Source of the DNA: Parabacteroides sp.
Lineage (GTDB): Bacteria > Bacteroidota > Bacteroidia > Bacteroidales > Tannerellaceae
Assembly: GCA_017937385.1 (NCBI GenBank)
Contig: JAGBDR010000009.1
Coordinates: forward strand, 1 to 64,000
Direction of reading: 5' to 3'
Length of the DNA: 64,000 nucleotides
Below, one piece after another: positions 8,029-16,073 of the stretch (position 1 is the first letter of the stretch; the number at the start of each line of letters is the position of its first letter). The position numbers and the translations under genes were made by a program. Under the pieces are notes generated by a model. It was not told the origin of the DNA. It saw nothing but the letters and a program-made list of their open reading frames with translations, and did not search any database.

Positions 8029-11000
8029 ATGAAAAGAAAAAAGAAAATATGGACCGGTATTGTCCTGACTTTTATAATGCTGGTATTCATACTCCCGGCT
8101 ATCGGGTTCAGCATTTTGAACTGGGGAGTATTGCCGCCTGAGAAACTGACGCCTTTGGTCATCGAGCAAGCCAATAAATTCATTGACGCGCATTTGGATT
8201 GCGAACGGGTGGAACTGACCTATTTCGAAACCTATCCCTATTTGGGCGTGAAACTGACAAACGGCCATCTGATCTCGCACGTAACCGAAGATCCGGCCGC
8301 CCATGATGAAGAGCTGGCGATTCCATCCGATTCGTTGCTTGCTTTCAGCCGGGCAACCTTGTCTTTGCAACCACTCGATTATCTTTTCGGTGGTAAGATC
8401 ACCATCAAGGACTTTTCCATCGAGAACCCGCGTTTCTATGGATTCGTCAATAAAAACGGGCATGCCAACTGGGACATTTACGAAAGTGAGACAGATCCGG
8501 CAGACACCGATAAAAAGCCCCTGCCTCCCATCGACCTGCAAAAAGTACGCATTTACGGAGGGCATTTCACGTATGACGATCGCCAGGCAGACCTGTTCAC
8601 CGAAATCCAAGGCTTCTTCGTACGCCTCGACGGGACATTGGCAAGAGGGAGCCAAACCCTCGATTTGGAAACGGGCTGCTCCTCCCTTTTATTCAGCAAT
8701 CCGGCCTATACGCTGAAAAACGACTTGTCGCTTCGTCTTAAAAGCCGGCTGGTGCTCGCCGAACACTACAACTCGATTACCTTGAAAGACGCGGAATTGA
8801 TGATCAACGAGCTGCCTTTCACAGCCGACGGTGCCATACGCCACTTCCCGGAAGACCGGCACACCCGCATTGACATGGACATGGGACTGAAAATCTCGGA
8901 TATGAACGACTTGCTGAAGTTCATTCCCGATGCCTATTTCCAGAACCGCGACAAGACGCTGGCAAAAGGTTCGATCCTTTTGGAAGGAAGTATTCACGGT
9001 ATCTTGGGAGACAGCATCATACCCGACGTAAACCTGTGCTGCAAGATAGAAAACGGTTCCTATCATATCAAAGACATCAAACAAGGTATCGACACACTGG
9101 AAATGGACCTGGACATCCATCTGGACGGGCCTTTCCCGGACTCTTCTTTCGTTTCGCTCGAACGGCTCACGATGAAAGGGCTCAACACGTCTTTGAATAT
9201 GCAGGCCCACGTGACCGATCTGTTCAAGAACCCGGCTGTCCGAGCGGGAATGAAAGGGAAAGTGGATTTCACCCGGTTAGGAGAGGAATTCCTGAATCCG
9301 GACACTTTTTTGGTGGAGGGCATACTGGATGCGGACCTGTCGGCCTCCTTTACCGTGGACGACCTGATTGAAAGCCGTTTCGGAAAAATACAGAGTTCGG
9401 GAAAGCTGAACATCGACAAACTAAAAGCGTTCAGCCGTTCGTCCGACATGGATGTTTTCATTTCCGGAGCCTATCTGGAAATCGATTCCACACTCCAGAA
9501 AAGCCAGTATCTCGGTGCCCAAAACCTGATGCGCGTGACGATGGGAATCGACAGCCTGAACATCCGATACAAAGATGAAATCAGCACGAATATCGGCAAA
9601 CTGGAACTGATGGCACAAACCTCTCCGGCTATCGACACCACGGCTATCATACCTATGACCGGACGACTGGCATTCCATCACTTGAAAACCCGCACATCTG
9701 ATTCCGTCTGGATCGCTGCCGGGCGTACCGAACTGAAAGGCGGCATCAAACCGTCTGCCTCCGACAAACAGGTCCCGACAGCCGCCGCCGTCATTGCCAT
9801 AGACACACTGAAATACTTCAGCATACCGTTACGCACCGGAGTATCACTGGCAAAAAGCGCATTTACAATCGAAGCCCTGCCCTACCGGGATGCACGCCGG
9901 CAGCAGATGTCGGACCGGGAACCGCTTTCCCGGACCGGCAAACAACGCACGCTTCCGGCTGAAAGAAGAAAGAATGCCACCCTAAACGCCGACACGACGG
10001 AGGCCAGCAACCAGCTTCTCCGCAAATGGGAAGCCAGAGGCAGCCTTTCGTTCAAACAATTGAAAGGTTTCAGCCGTATGTTTCCAATTCCGATGTGGAT
10101 GGACGAAACGACTCTGAAATTCAATACAAACGATATTACACTGGCAAACGCCCACCTGCACCTCGGCAAAAGCAACTTCCTCCTCGACGGGGAAATCAAC
10201 CAGATCCGCAAAGCCATGCTCCGGGGTGGCAAACTGAAAGGGAATTTCAATCTGAGTTCGGACTATATCGATTGTAACCAGCTCATGCAAGCCATCAACA
10301 GCGGTATGCAATATGCGGAAAACGAAAACCGGATGACACTCAACCAGGAAACGATCGAACAATTCGACACGCAGGCATTGCAAGGCAACCTCATACAAAC
10401 GGAGACCGACACGACCGACCGATTGTTCATCCTTCCGGCTTTCCTCAACATGGCTCTCCATACGAACGCGAAACGCATCGATTTCAAAGACCTGAAATTG
10501 GAGAATGTGGCCGGCGAGATTGTCCTGCGCGACCAAAGCATCAACCTGAGCAAGCTCAACATACAATCCAACATGGGAAACGGCAACCTGACAATGGTCT
10601 ACACGGCCAAGAACGGACAAGAGGCAACCGCCGGTTTAGATCTTGATATGGAAGATGTGATGGTGGAAAAATTGATCGCCCTCTTTCCGTCCATCGACAC
10701 CTTGGTCCCGATGCTCCGTTCGTTTGAAGGAGTCTTAGGTTGCCAGATCACGGCTACCTGCAAGATGGATTCGACCATGTCTCTCATCATGCCATCGATT
10801 CACTCGTCTTGTTACCTGCACGGCAACAATATGGTATTGCTCGATGGAGAAACCTTTACCGAAATATCCAAAACACTGATGTTCAAAAACAAGGAGCGGA
10901 ATTTGATCGACAGCATCTCTGTGGATCTTGCCATCAAGGACAATCAGATCAAAGTCTTCCCTTTCTTAGTGGAGATGGACCGTTACAAAGTGGCGGTCGG

Positions 11001-11289
11001 CGGAACGCATAACCTGGACATGACATTCAATTACCATCTGTCGGTCCTCAAATCGCCCGTTCCGTTCAAGTTAGGAATCGACATCACCGGCAACTTGGAT
11101 GATTTCAAGTACAAGATCACAAAATGCAAATACAAGGATCTATTCAAACCGGCCAAACAAGCGGAACTGGACAGCACACGCAAGAATATCCGGAAAGACA
11201 TCCGCGATGCCGTACGCAAACAACTCGAAGAAGCGGCACCGGAGTTAGGATTGGAGCCAAATCCGGCAAAAACACATGAATCAAGGTAG
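8029..11289 (+). CDS. AsmA-family inner-membrane-anchored protein
   Basis: A 1086-residue protein with one N-terminal membrane helix (about 8-30) after a lysine-rich start (MKRKKKIW), and a long periplasmic body of beta-rich repeats. The N-terminal DUF748/AsmA-like segment (EKLTPLVIEQANKF then ELTYFETYPYLGVKL) and the closing AsmA_2-like part (NYHLSVLKSPVPFKLGI, about 1005-1025) are typical. AsmA/TamB-like proteins form lipid-conducting bridges or tune outer-membrane biogenesis; the exact role in Bacteroidetes is not settled. A GTG at 8023 could add two residues. It ends convergently with rfbB, only 20 nt away, over a shared hairpin. Confidence 0.85.
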   Translation: MKRKKKIWTGIVLTFIMLVFILPAIGFSILNWGVLPPEKLTPLVIEQANKFIDAHLDCERVELTYFETYPYLGVKLTNGHLISHVTEDPAAHDEELAIPSDSLLAFSRATLSLQPLDYLFGGKITIKDFSIENPRFYGFVNKNGHANWDIYESETDPADTDKKPLPPIDLQKVRIYGGHFTYDDRQADLFTEIQGFFVRLDGTLARGSQTLDLETGCSSLLFSNPAYTLKNDLSLRLKSRLVLAEHYNSITLKDAELMINELPFTADGAIRHFPEDRHTRIDMDMGLKISDMNDLLKFIPDAYFQNRDKTLAKGSILLEGSIHGILGDSIIPDVNLCCKIENGSYHIKDIKQGIDTLEMDLDIHLDGPFPDSSFVSLERLTMKGLNTSLNMQAHVTDLFKNPAVRAGMKGKVDFTRLGEEFLNPDTFLVEGILDADLSASFTVDDLIESRFGKIQSSGKLNIDKLKAFSRSSDMDVFISGAYLEIDSTLQKSQYLGAQNLMRVTMGIDSLNIRYKDEISTNIGKLELMAQTSPAIDTTAIIPMTGRLAFHHLKTRTSDSVWIAAGRTELKGGIKPSASDKQVPTAAAVIAIDTLKYFSIPLRTGVSLAKSAFTIEALPYRDARRQQMSDREPLSRTGKQRTLPAERRKNATLNADTTEASNQLLRKWEARGSLSFKQLKGFSRMFPIPMWMDETTLKFNTNDITLANAHLHLGKSNFLLDGEINQIRKAMLRGGKLKGNFNLSSDYIDCNQLMQAINSGMQYAENENRMTLNQETIEQFDTQALQGNLIQTETDTTDRLFILPAFLNMALHTNAKRIDFKDLKLENVAGEIVLRDQSINLSKLNIQSNMGNGNLTMVYTAKNGQEATAGLDLDMEDVMVEKLIALFPSIDTLVPMLRSFEGVLGCQITATCKMDSTMSLIMPSIHSSCYLHGNNMVLLDGETFTEISKTLMFKNKERNLIDSISVDLAIKDNQIKVFPFLVEMDRYKVAVGGTHNLDMTFNYHLSVLKSPVPFKLGIDITGNLDDFKYKITKCKYKDLFKPAKQAELDSTRKNIRKDIRDAVRKQLEEAAPELGLEPNPAKTHESR

Positions 11290-11302
11290 TGAGTAGAAAC
11301 AA

Positions 11303-11321
11303 GGGAACCTTAGCGGTTCCC
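11303..11321. terminator. Hairpin between AsmA gene and rfbB
   Basis: GGGAACC (11303-11309), loop TTAGC, GGTTCCC (11315-11321) lies between two convergent genes and overlaps the rfbB stop codon. Only a weak T-run follows on the minus strand, so termination strength is uncertain. Confidence 0.5.
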
Positions 11322-12449
11322 GTACATCTGCTCGTAATATTTCATATAATCGCCTCCCGTGATATCTTCCACCCATTTCTGGTTGTCCAGATACCAACGG
11401 ATTGTTTTGACAATACCGGTTTCAAAAGAGGTTTCGGGTGTCCAGCCCAGTTCGTTTGTGATCTTTGTCGGATCGATGGCATACCGTTGGTCATGGCCCA
11501 AACGGTCTTTTACAAAGGTTATCAAGCCGTCATTGATCCAGTCGATGGAAATCTGCCCGTCCGCCCCGATCTCCTTTTTCTTCAGAATCCGGCGATATTC
11601 GGGATGTTCCGTCATCAGCCGGCGGATGGTACTGATGGTCAGCTTCACGATCTCGATATTCTGTTTTTCGTTATGGCCGCCCACGTTGTAGACCTCTCCT
11701 GCCCGTCCCTTATGGAGCACCAGGTCGATCGCCTTGCAGTGGTCTTCCACATACAGCCAGTCACGTACATTTGTCCCGTCGCCATAAACCGGAAGCGGTT
11801 TACCTTCAAGAATGTTCTTAATAATCAGCGGTATCAGTTTTTCCGGGAAATGATACGGCCCGTAATTGTTGGAACAGCGGGTGATGCTGACCGGCATCTT
11901 GTAGGTTTCGGAATAGGCCTGTACGAACAGGTCAGCACTCGTCTTGGAAGCGCTGTACGGACTGCGCGGGTCCAGCGGAGTCGTTTCGCGGAAATAGCCT
12001 TCGGCCCCTAAGCTACCATACACCTCGTCGGTAGATACCTGATGGAAACGGACCCCCTCGCGCCATTCGGGATAGCCGGTAGCCGACTTGCCCGTCACCC
12101 AGGCTTTACGAGCGGAATCAAGCAAGTTTTGCGTACCCAATATATTCGTAACCAAGAAAAGTTGCGGATTTTCGATACTACGGTCCACATGGCTTTCCGC
12201 CGCAAAATTAACAACATAATCGAACCGGTATCGGGCAAAAAGCTCGTCTGTCAACGCACGGTCGCAGATATCCCCTTTTACGAACTCGCAACGCTCCCCG
12301 TCGATGTCGTCGGCGATCGTCCCGAGATTACCTGCGTAGGTCAACAAATCCAGCACGACGATTTTTATCTCCGGATATTTTGCCAACATATATTTAATGA
12401 AGTTCGCACCAATAAAACCGGCGGCACCGGTGACCAAGTAAGTCTTCAT
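11310..12449 (-). CDS. rfbB: dTDP-glucose 4,6-dehydratase
   Basis: Converts dTDP-glucose to dTDP-4-keto-6-deoxyglucose, the second step to dTDP-L-rhamnose and related deoxysugars. The 379-residue SDR enzyme has the NAD-binding GAAGFIG (8-14), the catalytic TDE (140-142) and the YSASK pair (Tyr165, Lys169). It lies downstream of rfbC on the same strand with a short AT-rich spacer of repeated words (12455-12486). rfbA and rfbD are not in the window, so the other steps must be encoded elsewhere. Cytoplasmic; supplies sugar nucleotide for surface polysaccharide. Confidence 0.96.
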   Translation of the reverse strand: MKTYLVTGAAGFIGANFIKYMLAKYPEIKIVVLDLLTYAGNLGTIADDIDGERCEFVKGDICDRALTDELFARYRFDYVVNFAAESHVDRSIENPQLFLVTNILGTQNLLDSARKAWVTGKSATGYPEWREGVRFHQVSTDEVYGSLGAEGYFRETTPLDPRSPYSASKTSADLFVQAYSETYKMPVSITRCSNNYGPYHFPEKLIPLIIKNILEGKPLPVYGDGTNVRDWLYVEDHCKAIDLVLHKGRAGEVYNVGGHNEKQNIEIVKLTISTIRRLMTEHPEYRRILKKKEIGADGQISIDWINDGLITFVKDRLGHDQRYAIDPTKITNELGWTPETSFETGIVKTIRWYLDNQKWVEDITGGDYMKYYEQMYGNR

Positions 12450-12454
12450 GTTTA

Positions 12455-12486
12455 TAATTTATGATTTTAGATTTATGATTTTATGA
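12455..12486 (+). repeat. AT-rich word repeat between rfbC and rfbB
   Basis: The spacer is built of ATTTATGATTTTAGATTTATGATTTT-like words, nearly the same words as the arms of the 27-bp inverted repeat at 28577-28641, but here without an inverted partner. Confidence 0.5.
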
Positions 12487-13038
12487 TTCGAAATTCAATT
12501 CGGCATTCTGCAGCAAGGGGGCATTCCGGTCTTTCTCCGACAAGTTGAGAATAGACGGGTCCTCGATTTTCCAATCCACACCGACCGCCGGATCGTCAAA
12601 ACGCAATCCACGTTCGTGGGTGGGCATATAGGGATTATCGACCTTATAAGTAAAAACCGCCTCTTCGCTCAAAACATGGAAACCGTGGGCAAATCCCTGC
12701 GGAATAAAAAACTGGCGTTTATTCTCGTCAGACAGTTCCACGGCCACATATTTTCCGAATGTCGGGGAACCTTTGCGCAGATCGACAGCCACATCCCAAA
12801 CACATCCTTTTATCACACGTACCAGTTTGGCCTGCGAATAAGGTGCCAATTGGTAATGCAATCCCCGCAACACGCCTTTCGACGAACAGGACTCGTTATC
12901 CTGCACAAATTCCACTTTGCCGATGTGTTCTTCAAACTCGGCCTTTTTCCAAGCCTCCATAAAGTAACCGCGTGTATCGTGAATGACTTTCAGTTCAATG
13001 ATCCACACGCCGGGTATTTCAGTTTCAATATATGTCAT
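12481..13038 (-). CDS. rfbC: dTDP-4-dehydrorhamnose 3,5-epimerase
   Basis: Epimerises dTDP-4-keto-6-deoxyglucose at C3 and C5. Counted from ATG 13038 the protein has 185 residues, the usual size. The catalytic His61 lies in GLHYQ and Tyr131 in FTYKVDNPY; the cupin core (GCVWDVAVDLRKGSPTFG) is intact. A frame open from 13068 would start at the promoter itself (13066-13097), so the MTYIE start is preferred; an ATG immediately before it at 13041 is equally possible. It is the first gene of a two-gene rfbC-rfbB unit. Confidence 0.95.
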   Translation of the reverse strand: MTYIETEIPGVWIIELKVIHDTRGYFMEAWKKAEFEEHIGKVEFVQDNESCSSKGVLRGLHYQLAPYSQAKLVRVIKGCVWDVAVDLRKGSPTFGKYVAVELSDENKRQFFIPQGFAHGFHVLSEEAVFTYKVDNPYMPTHERGLRFDDPAVGVDWKIEDPSILNLSEKDRNAPLLQNAELNFES

Positions 13039-13065
13039 CATCTTCTTATTTATGCTAACAAATGA

Positions 13066-13097
13066 CAAAGTAACTTCTTTTTCCCAACTTCTCCAAA
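13066..13097 (-). promoter_or_regulatory. Promoter of rfbC-rfbB
   Basis: Minus strand TTTG (13097-13094), 20 nt, then TTACTTTG (13073-13066), one mismatch to TAnnTTTG. Start of transcription would fall near 13060. Confidence 0.5.
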
Positions 13098-13249
13098 CCC
13101 AACAGGCATAACCTCAGGTTGAAAACTACGTTTGTTACCTAAGCTAACGTTATTTTGATGCGGTTACCCTGTGGTTCCATTAATATATTGGCGAAATTTT
13201 TCGGATTATATAAATCATAATTTTATTAATAATATTCATACGCGGGTGG

Positions 13250-13277
13250 GTAGAGACGCACGGCCGTGCGTCTCTAC
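13250..13277. repeat. 28-nt perfect palindrome (REP-like)
   Basis: GTAGAGACGCACGG followed directly by its reverse complement. A near-identical copy lies at 13481-13508 with a one-base mismatch in the centre. Such GTAGAGACGC palindromes look like dispersed extragenic repeats. No transposase gene is nearby. Confidence 0.85.
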
Positions 13278-13353
13278 GTGATTATATGAAACAAACATTC
13301 ATACGAAAACAAGAAAAAAGACATAAAAAATCCCATGCCCATGCCTTTTTGAT

Positions 13354-13419
13354 TGCACCGGCATGGAATTACAAATGCACTGGCATGGAATTGCGATTGC
13401 ACTGGCATGGAATTTGAAC
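13354..13419 (+). repeat. 22-nt tandem repeat, three units
   Basis: Units 13354-13375, 13376-13397 and 13398-13419 share TGCACYGGCATGGAATT followed by five variable bases. The GGCATGGAA core and the 22-nt period recur at 45231-45280. Units are directly adjacent with no unique spacers, so this is not a CRISPR array. Confidence 0.8.
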
Positions 13420-13480
13420 ATCTCCAGTTATGAAAAAACATCCACCGGTAACGATCTGAATACCGAAGGGACGTACAACA

Positions 13481-13508
13481 GTAGAGACGCACGACCGTGC
13501 GTCTCTAC
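13481..13508. repeat. 28-nt near-perfect palindrome (REP-like)
   Basis: Second copy of the palindrome at 13250-13277, with one central mismatch. The two copies bracket about 200 nt holding the 22-nt tandem repeat and no gene. Confidence 0.85.
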
Positions 13509-13554
13509 CTTTACGGACGGAATAAAGACAAATCCCGAAAAAAGAGGAAAAAGA

Positions 13555-13586
13555 TTTGCATATTCCAAATATATTGTATTCCTTTG
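13555..13586 (+). promoter_or_regulatory. Promoter of the tRNA-Cys pair
   Basis: TTTG (13555-13558), 20 nt, then TTCCTTTG (13579-13586), one mismatch to TAnnTTTG, about 40 nt before the first tRNA. Confidence 0.5.
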
Positions 13587-13624
13587 CACACGCAAAACCA
13601 AAAGAGATGGTTTTAAAACATATC

Positions 13625-13696
13625 GGTTCCTTGGATGAGTGGCTTAGTCAGCGGTCTGCAAAACCGTCCACGGCGGTTCGAATCCGCCAGGAACCT
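13625..13696 (+). tRNA. tRNA-Cys(GCA), copy 1
   Basis: A complete 72-nt cloverleaf: acceptor GGTTCCT with AGGAACC, short D stem GAT/GTC, anticodon loop CTGCAAA (anticodon GCA), variable CCAC, T arm GGCGG-TTCGAAT-CCGCC. The discriminator base is T (U73), as required for cysteine. The CCA end is not encoded. Confidence 0.95.
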
Positions 13697-13733
13697 CAAA
13701 GTACTTGAATATTATCTCTTACTTTATTATTCC

Positions 13734-13805
13734 GGTTCCTTGGATGAGTGGCTTAGTCAGCGGTCTGCAAAACCGTGTACGGCGGTTCGAATCCGCCAGG
13801 AACCT
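13734..13805 (+). tRNA. tRNA-Cys(GCA), copy 2
   Basis: Identical to copy 1 except for two bases in the variable loop (GTAC here, CCAC in copy 1). It follows 37 nt later and is ended by a strong terminator, so both come from one transcript. Confidence 0.95.
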
Positions 13806-13810
13806 CTTCA

Positions 13811-13852
13811 AAATCCTCTTGGCAAGTTCTGTTAAGAGGATTTTTTATTTTT
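13811..13852 (+). terminator. Intrinsic terminator of the tRNA-Cys operon
   Basis: AAATCCTCTT (13811-13820) pairs with AAGAGGATTT (13834-13843) over a 13-nt loop, followed by TTTATTTTT. Confidence 0.88.
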
Positions 13853-13976
13853 GTCCTGCCATTATCAATCTGCCGGAACAGATCGGGATTTGTCATTGTA
13901 CGGGTATAGACAAATACGCGCTGTTCCGGCAGAGTTTCGGGAAACGTGTGTTTTACAATTACACGGGAAATAGGTT

Positions 13977-15965
13977 TTACTTGTAAATCTTAGCAGCCCA
14001 ACCGCCGCCGGGGGCCATCTTCACCTTTACCTTGCGGTCGGCAGGAACCGGCATGACGACCTTTTTATAATCGCAGGCGGCACGGTCGGCATTGATACCG
14101 TCTTTGAACAATTCCAGTTTATAGTTGCCGTCGCCCAAGAAAGACAAGTCCAATTCTATCTCGCGGGCATCCCAGTTCGTCAAGGCGCCCACATACCAGT
14201 TCTCACCGTGAAGGCGGGCAATGGCTACATACTCGCCCACTTTGCCATCCAAAGCAACCGTCTTTTCCCACACGGTCGGGATGTCGGCGATAAATTCCGT
14301 ACATTCGGGTTCCCGGTTATAGTTGGAAGGATTGTCGCACATCATGTTCAACGGAGATTCGAAGATCACGTAAGTAGCCAACTGATGGCAGCGCGTGCCT
14401 TGGCTGATCGGCTCGGTATAGACCGGAGCATAGTTCCTGCGGATCGCATTGCGCATGGCGCCTTGTGTATAATCCATCGGACCGGCAACCATACGGACAA
14501 AAGGAATCGTCACGTCGTAAAGCGGCATATCATAGCTCTTTTCCGCCCACTTCATGTTTTCCAGACCGTGAACGCCTTCGTAGTTGATCACATTCGGATA
14601 CGTACGTTGCAAGCCTGTCGGTTTGCAGATACCATGATAATCGACCATCATCTTATACTTGGCACACGTTTCGGCCCCGCGATAAAGGAAGTCGATGATC
14701 TCCTGGTCGTCGCGATCCATAAAGTCTACCTTGAATCCTTTCACCCCCATATCGGAATAATGTTTCACCACTTTTTCCATATCCCGGTCAAAAGCGTGAT
14801 AGCCGGCCCAGAGGATGATACCGACATGCTTGCTTTTGCCGTAATTCACCAGTTCGGGAATATCGATTTCCGGGATCACCTGCATCAGGTCGGCAGCCAG
14901 ATTGACCGACCAGCCTTCATCGAGAATCACATATTCGATGCCATGTTCAGCCGCGAAGTCGATATAGTATTTATAGGTTTCATTGTTGATACCGGCACGG
15001 AAATCCACGCCATAGATATTCCAGTCGTTCCACCAGTCCCACGCGACCTTGCCCGGTTTCACCCAGGAGACATCCTGCAGGCGACAGGGAGAAGCCAGGC
15101 GATACACCATATCGCAATCGGCCAACTGTTTGTCATTCTCCGAGACGACAAACACACGCCACGGGAAAGCCCGTGTCCCTTTTGTCTTGGCAATATAACC
15201 CTCACGCTCCTCGACCAACATCTGGAGGTTATTGTGGCCCCCTTGCTTTTTCACTTTCGGATAAGGGGCGAACATCGGTTTCAACACCGGCTTATCGGTC
15301 GAGTTATTCAGGAACATGCCGGGGTAATCTTCCAAATCCGCTTCGGTGATACAAAGTTTCTTCCCTCCGTCCAGTTCAACCAGGAACGGAAGGATCATCA
15401 AACGTCCGCTGTTCAGTTTCGTGATCGGTTCGTGTACATACGGCTGCTCGAAAGAATTGGAAAACTGTTCTTCAAAAGTAGCCTTCTTGCTGTTCACGTA
15501 TGGCGCAAAAGCCGTATGGTCGGAAGAGAAAGTATAGCCGGCTTCTTCATTCACCACGATGATGTCATTTTTCATCTTGGTCGTGAAACGATAGGCAAGG
15601 CCCTCGTTGTACAGCCGGAAAACAACGCCGTAGTTTCCCCGGAACGAGAGTGTCATTTCATTATAGACATCCTGCACTTCCGTCTTTTTATAAAAAGGAG
15701 AAGGTATCACTTTATCGACAGCGGCTTTCAGTACTTTCGATACTTTCGGGTCGGCCCCCAAGACCACTCCGTCCTGCAACGTCATGGAGATCGGAGATGC
15801 GGCAAGGACTTCCGTCCCGCCATGCGTGAGTGAAAAACGGATATCGCTACCTACCGTAACGACCGCTTGCAGTTTTTTGTCCGGCGATTGCAACTGATAA
15901 CTTTTCTGTGCCGCCAGCGACAGGCTCCCCATCAGGAAGAGCGCAATAAGAGCTTTTAGTTTCAT
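13977..15965 (-). CDS. Glycoside hydrolase family 97, retaining (alpha-galactosidase-like) type
   Basis: A 662-residue exported enzyme with cleavable signal peptide (MKLKALIALFLMGSLSLAAQ). ATG 15965 is chosen over a TTG at 15974. The N-terminal beta-sandwich (about 22-290) is followed by a (beta/alpha)8 barrel and a C-terminal beta domain. GH97 holds inverting alpha-glucosidases (SusB) and retaining enzymes such as the B. thetaiotaomicron alpha-galactosidase, which uses an aspartate nucleophile. Here GFKVDFMDRDDQ puts an aspartate at about 414 and NYEGVHG a glutamate at about 463, matching the retaining group. It probably removes alpha-linked galactose or a similar sugar in the periplasm. It is a single gene, divergent from the SGNH gene. 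Confidence 0.92.
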   Translation of the reverse strand: MKLKALIALFLMGSLSLAAQKSYQLQSPDKKLQAVVTVGSDIRFSLTHGGTEVLAASPISMTLQDGVVLGADPKVSKVLKAAVDKVIPSPFYKKTEVQDVYNEMTLSFRGNYGVVFRLYNEGLAYRFTTKMKNDIIVVNEEAGYTFSSDHTAFAPYVNSKKATFEEQFSNSFEQPYVHEPITKLNSGRLMILPFLVELDGGKKLCITEADLEDYPGMFLNNSTDKPVLKPMFAPYPKVKKQGGHNNLQMLVEEREGYIAKTKGTRAFPWRVFVVSENDKQLADCDMVYRLASPCRLQDVSWVKPGKVAWDWWNDWNIYGVDFRAGINNETYKYYIDFAAEHGIEYVILDEGWSVNLAADLMQVIPEIDIPELVNYGKSKHVGIILWAGYHAFDRDMEKVVKHYSDMGVKGFKVDFMDRDDQEIIDFLYRGAETCAKYKMMVDYHGICKPTGLQRTYPNVINYEGVHGLENMKWAEKSYDMPLYDVTIPFVRMVAGPMDYTQGAMRNAIRRNYAPVYTEPISQGTRCHQLATYVIFESPLNMMCDNPSNYNREPECTEFIADIPTVWEKTVALDGKVGEYVAIARLHGENWYVGALTNWDAREIELDLSFLGDGNYKLELFKDGINADRAACDYKKVVMPVPADRKVKVKMAPGGGWAAKIYK

Positions 15966-15991
15966 GGTTCTCAAATTTAATTAATCGGTAG

Positions 15992-15999
15992 CAAATATA
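15992..15999 (-). promoter_or_regulatory. Promoter -7 box for the GH97 gene
   Basis: TATATTTG on the minus strand, 27 nt upstream of the GH97 start. Confidence 0.5.
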
Positions 16000-16035
16000 C
16001 AGGATTAATCAGAAAATGCTTTTGCAAAATTGTCT

Positions 16036-16043
16036 TATCTTTG
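16036..16043 (+). promoter_or_regulatory. Promoter -7 box for the SGNH hydrolase gene
   Basis: TATCTTTG matches TAnnTTTG, 31 nt upstream of ATG 16074. Confidence 0.5.
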
Positions 16044-16073
16044 TAGATATTGTATCATAATAAACTAACAAAC

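Noticed and set aside
13127-13134. Orphan plus-strand TACGTTTG box
   Set aside because: No upstream element at proper spacing and nothing to transcribe before the repeats.
13354-13419. CRISPR array
   Set aside because: Units are contiguous without unique spacers and no cas genes are in the window.
13635-13986. Plus-strand frames over the tRNA pair
   Set aside because: They are translations of the two tRNA-Cys genes and their terminator.
14208-15833. 541-codon plus-strand frame
   Set aside because: Antisense shadow of the GH97 gene.
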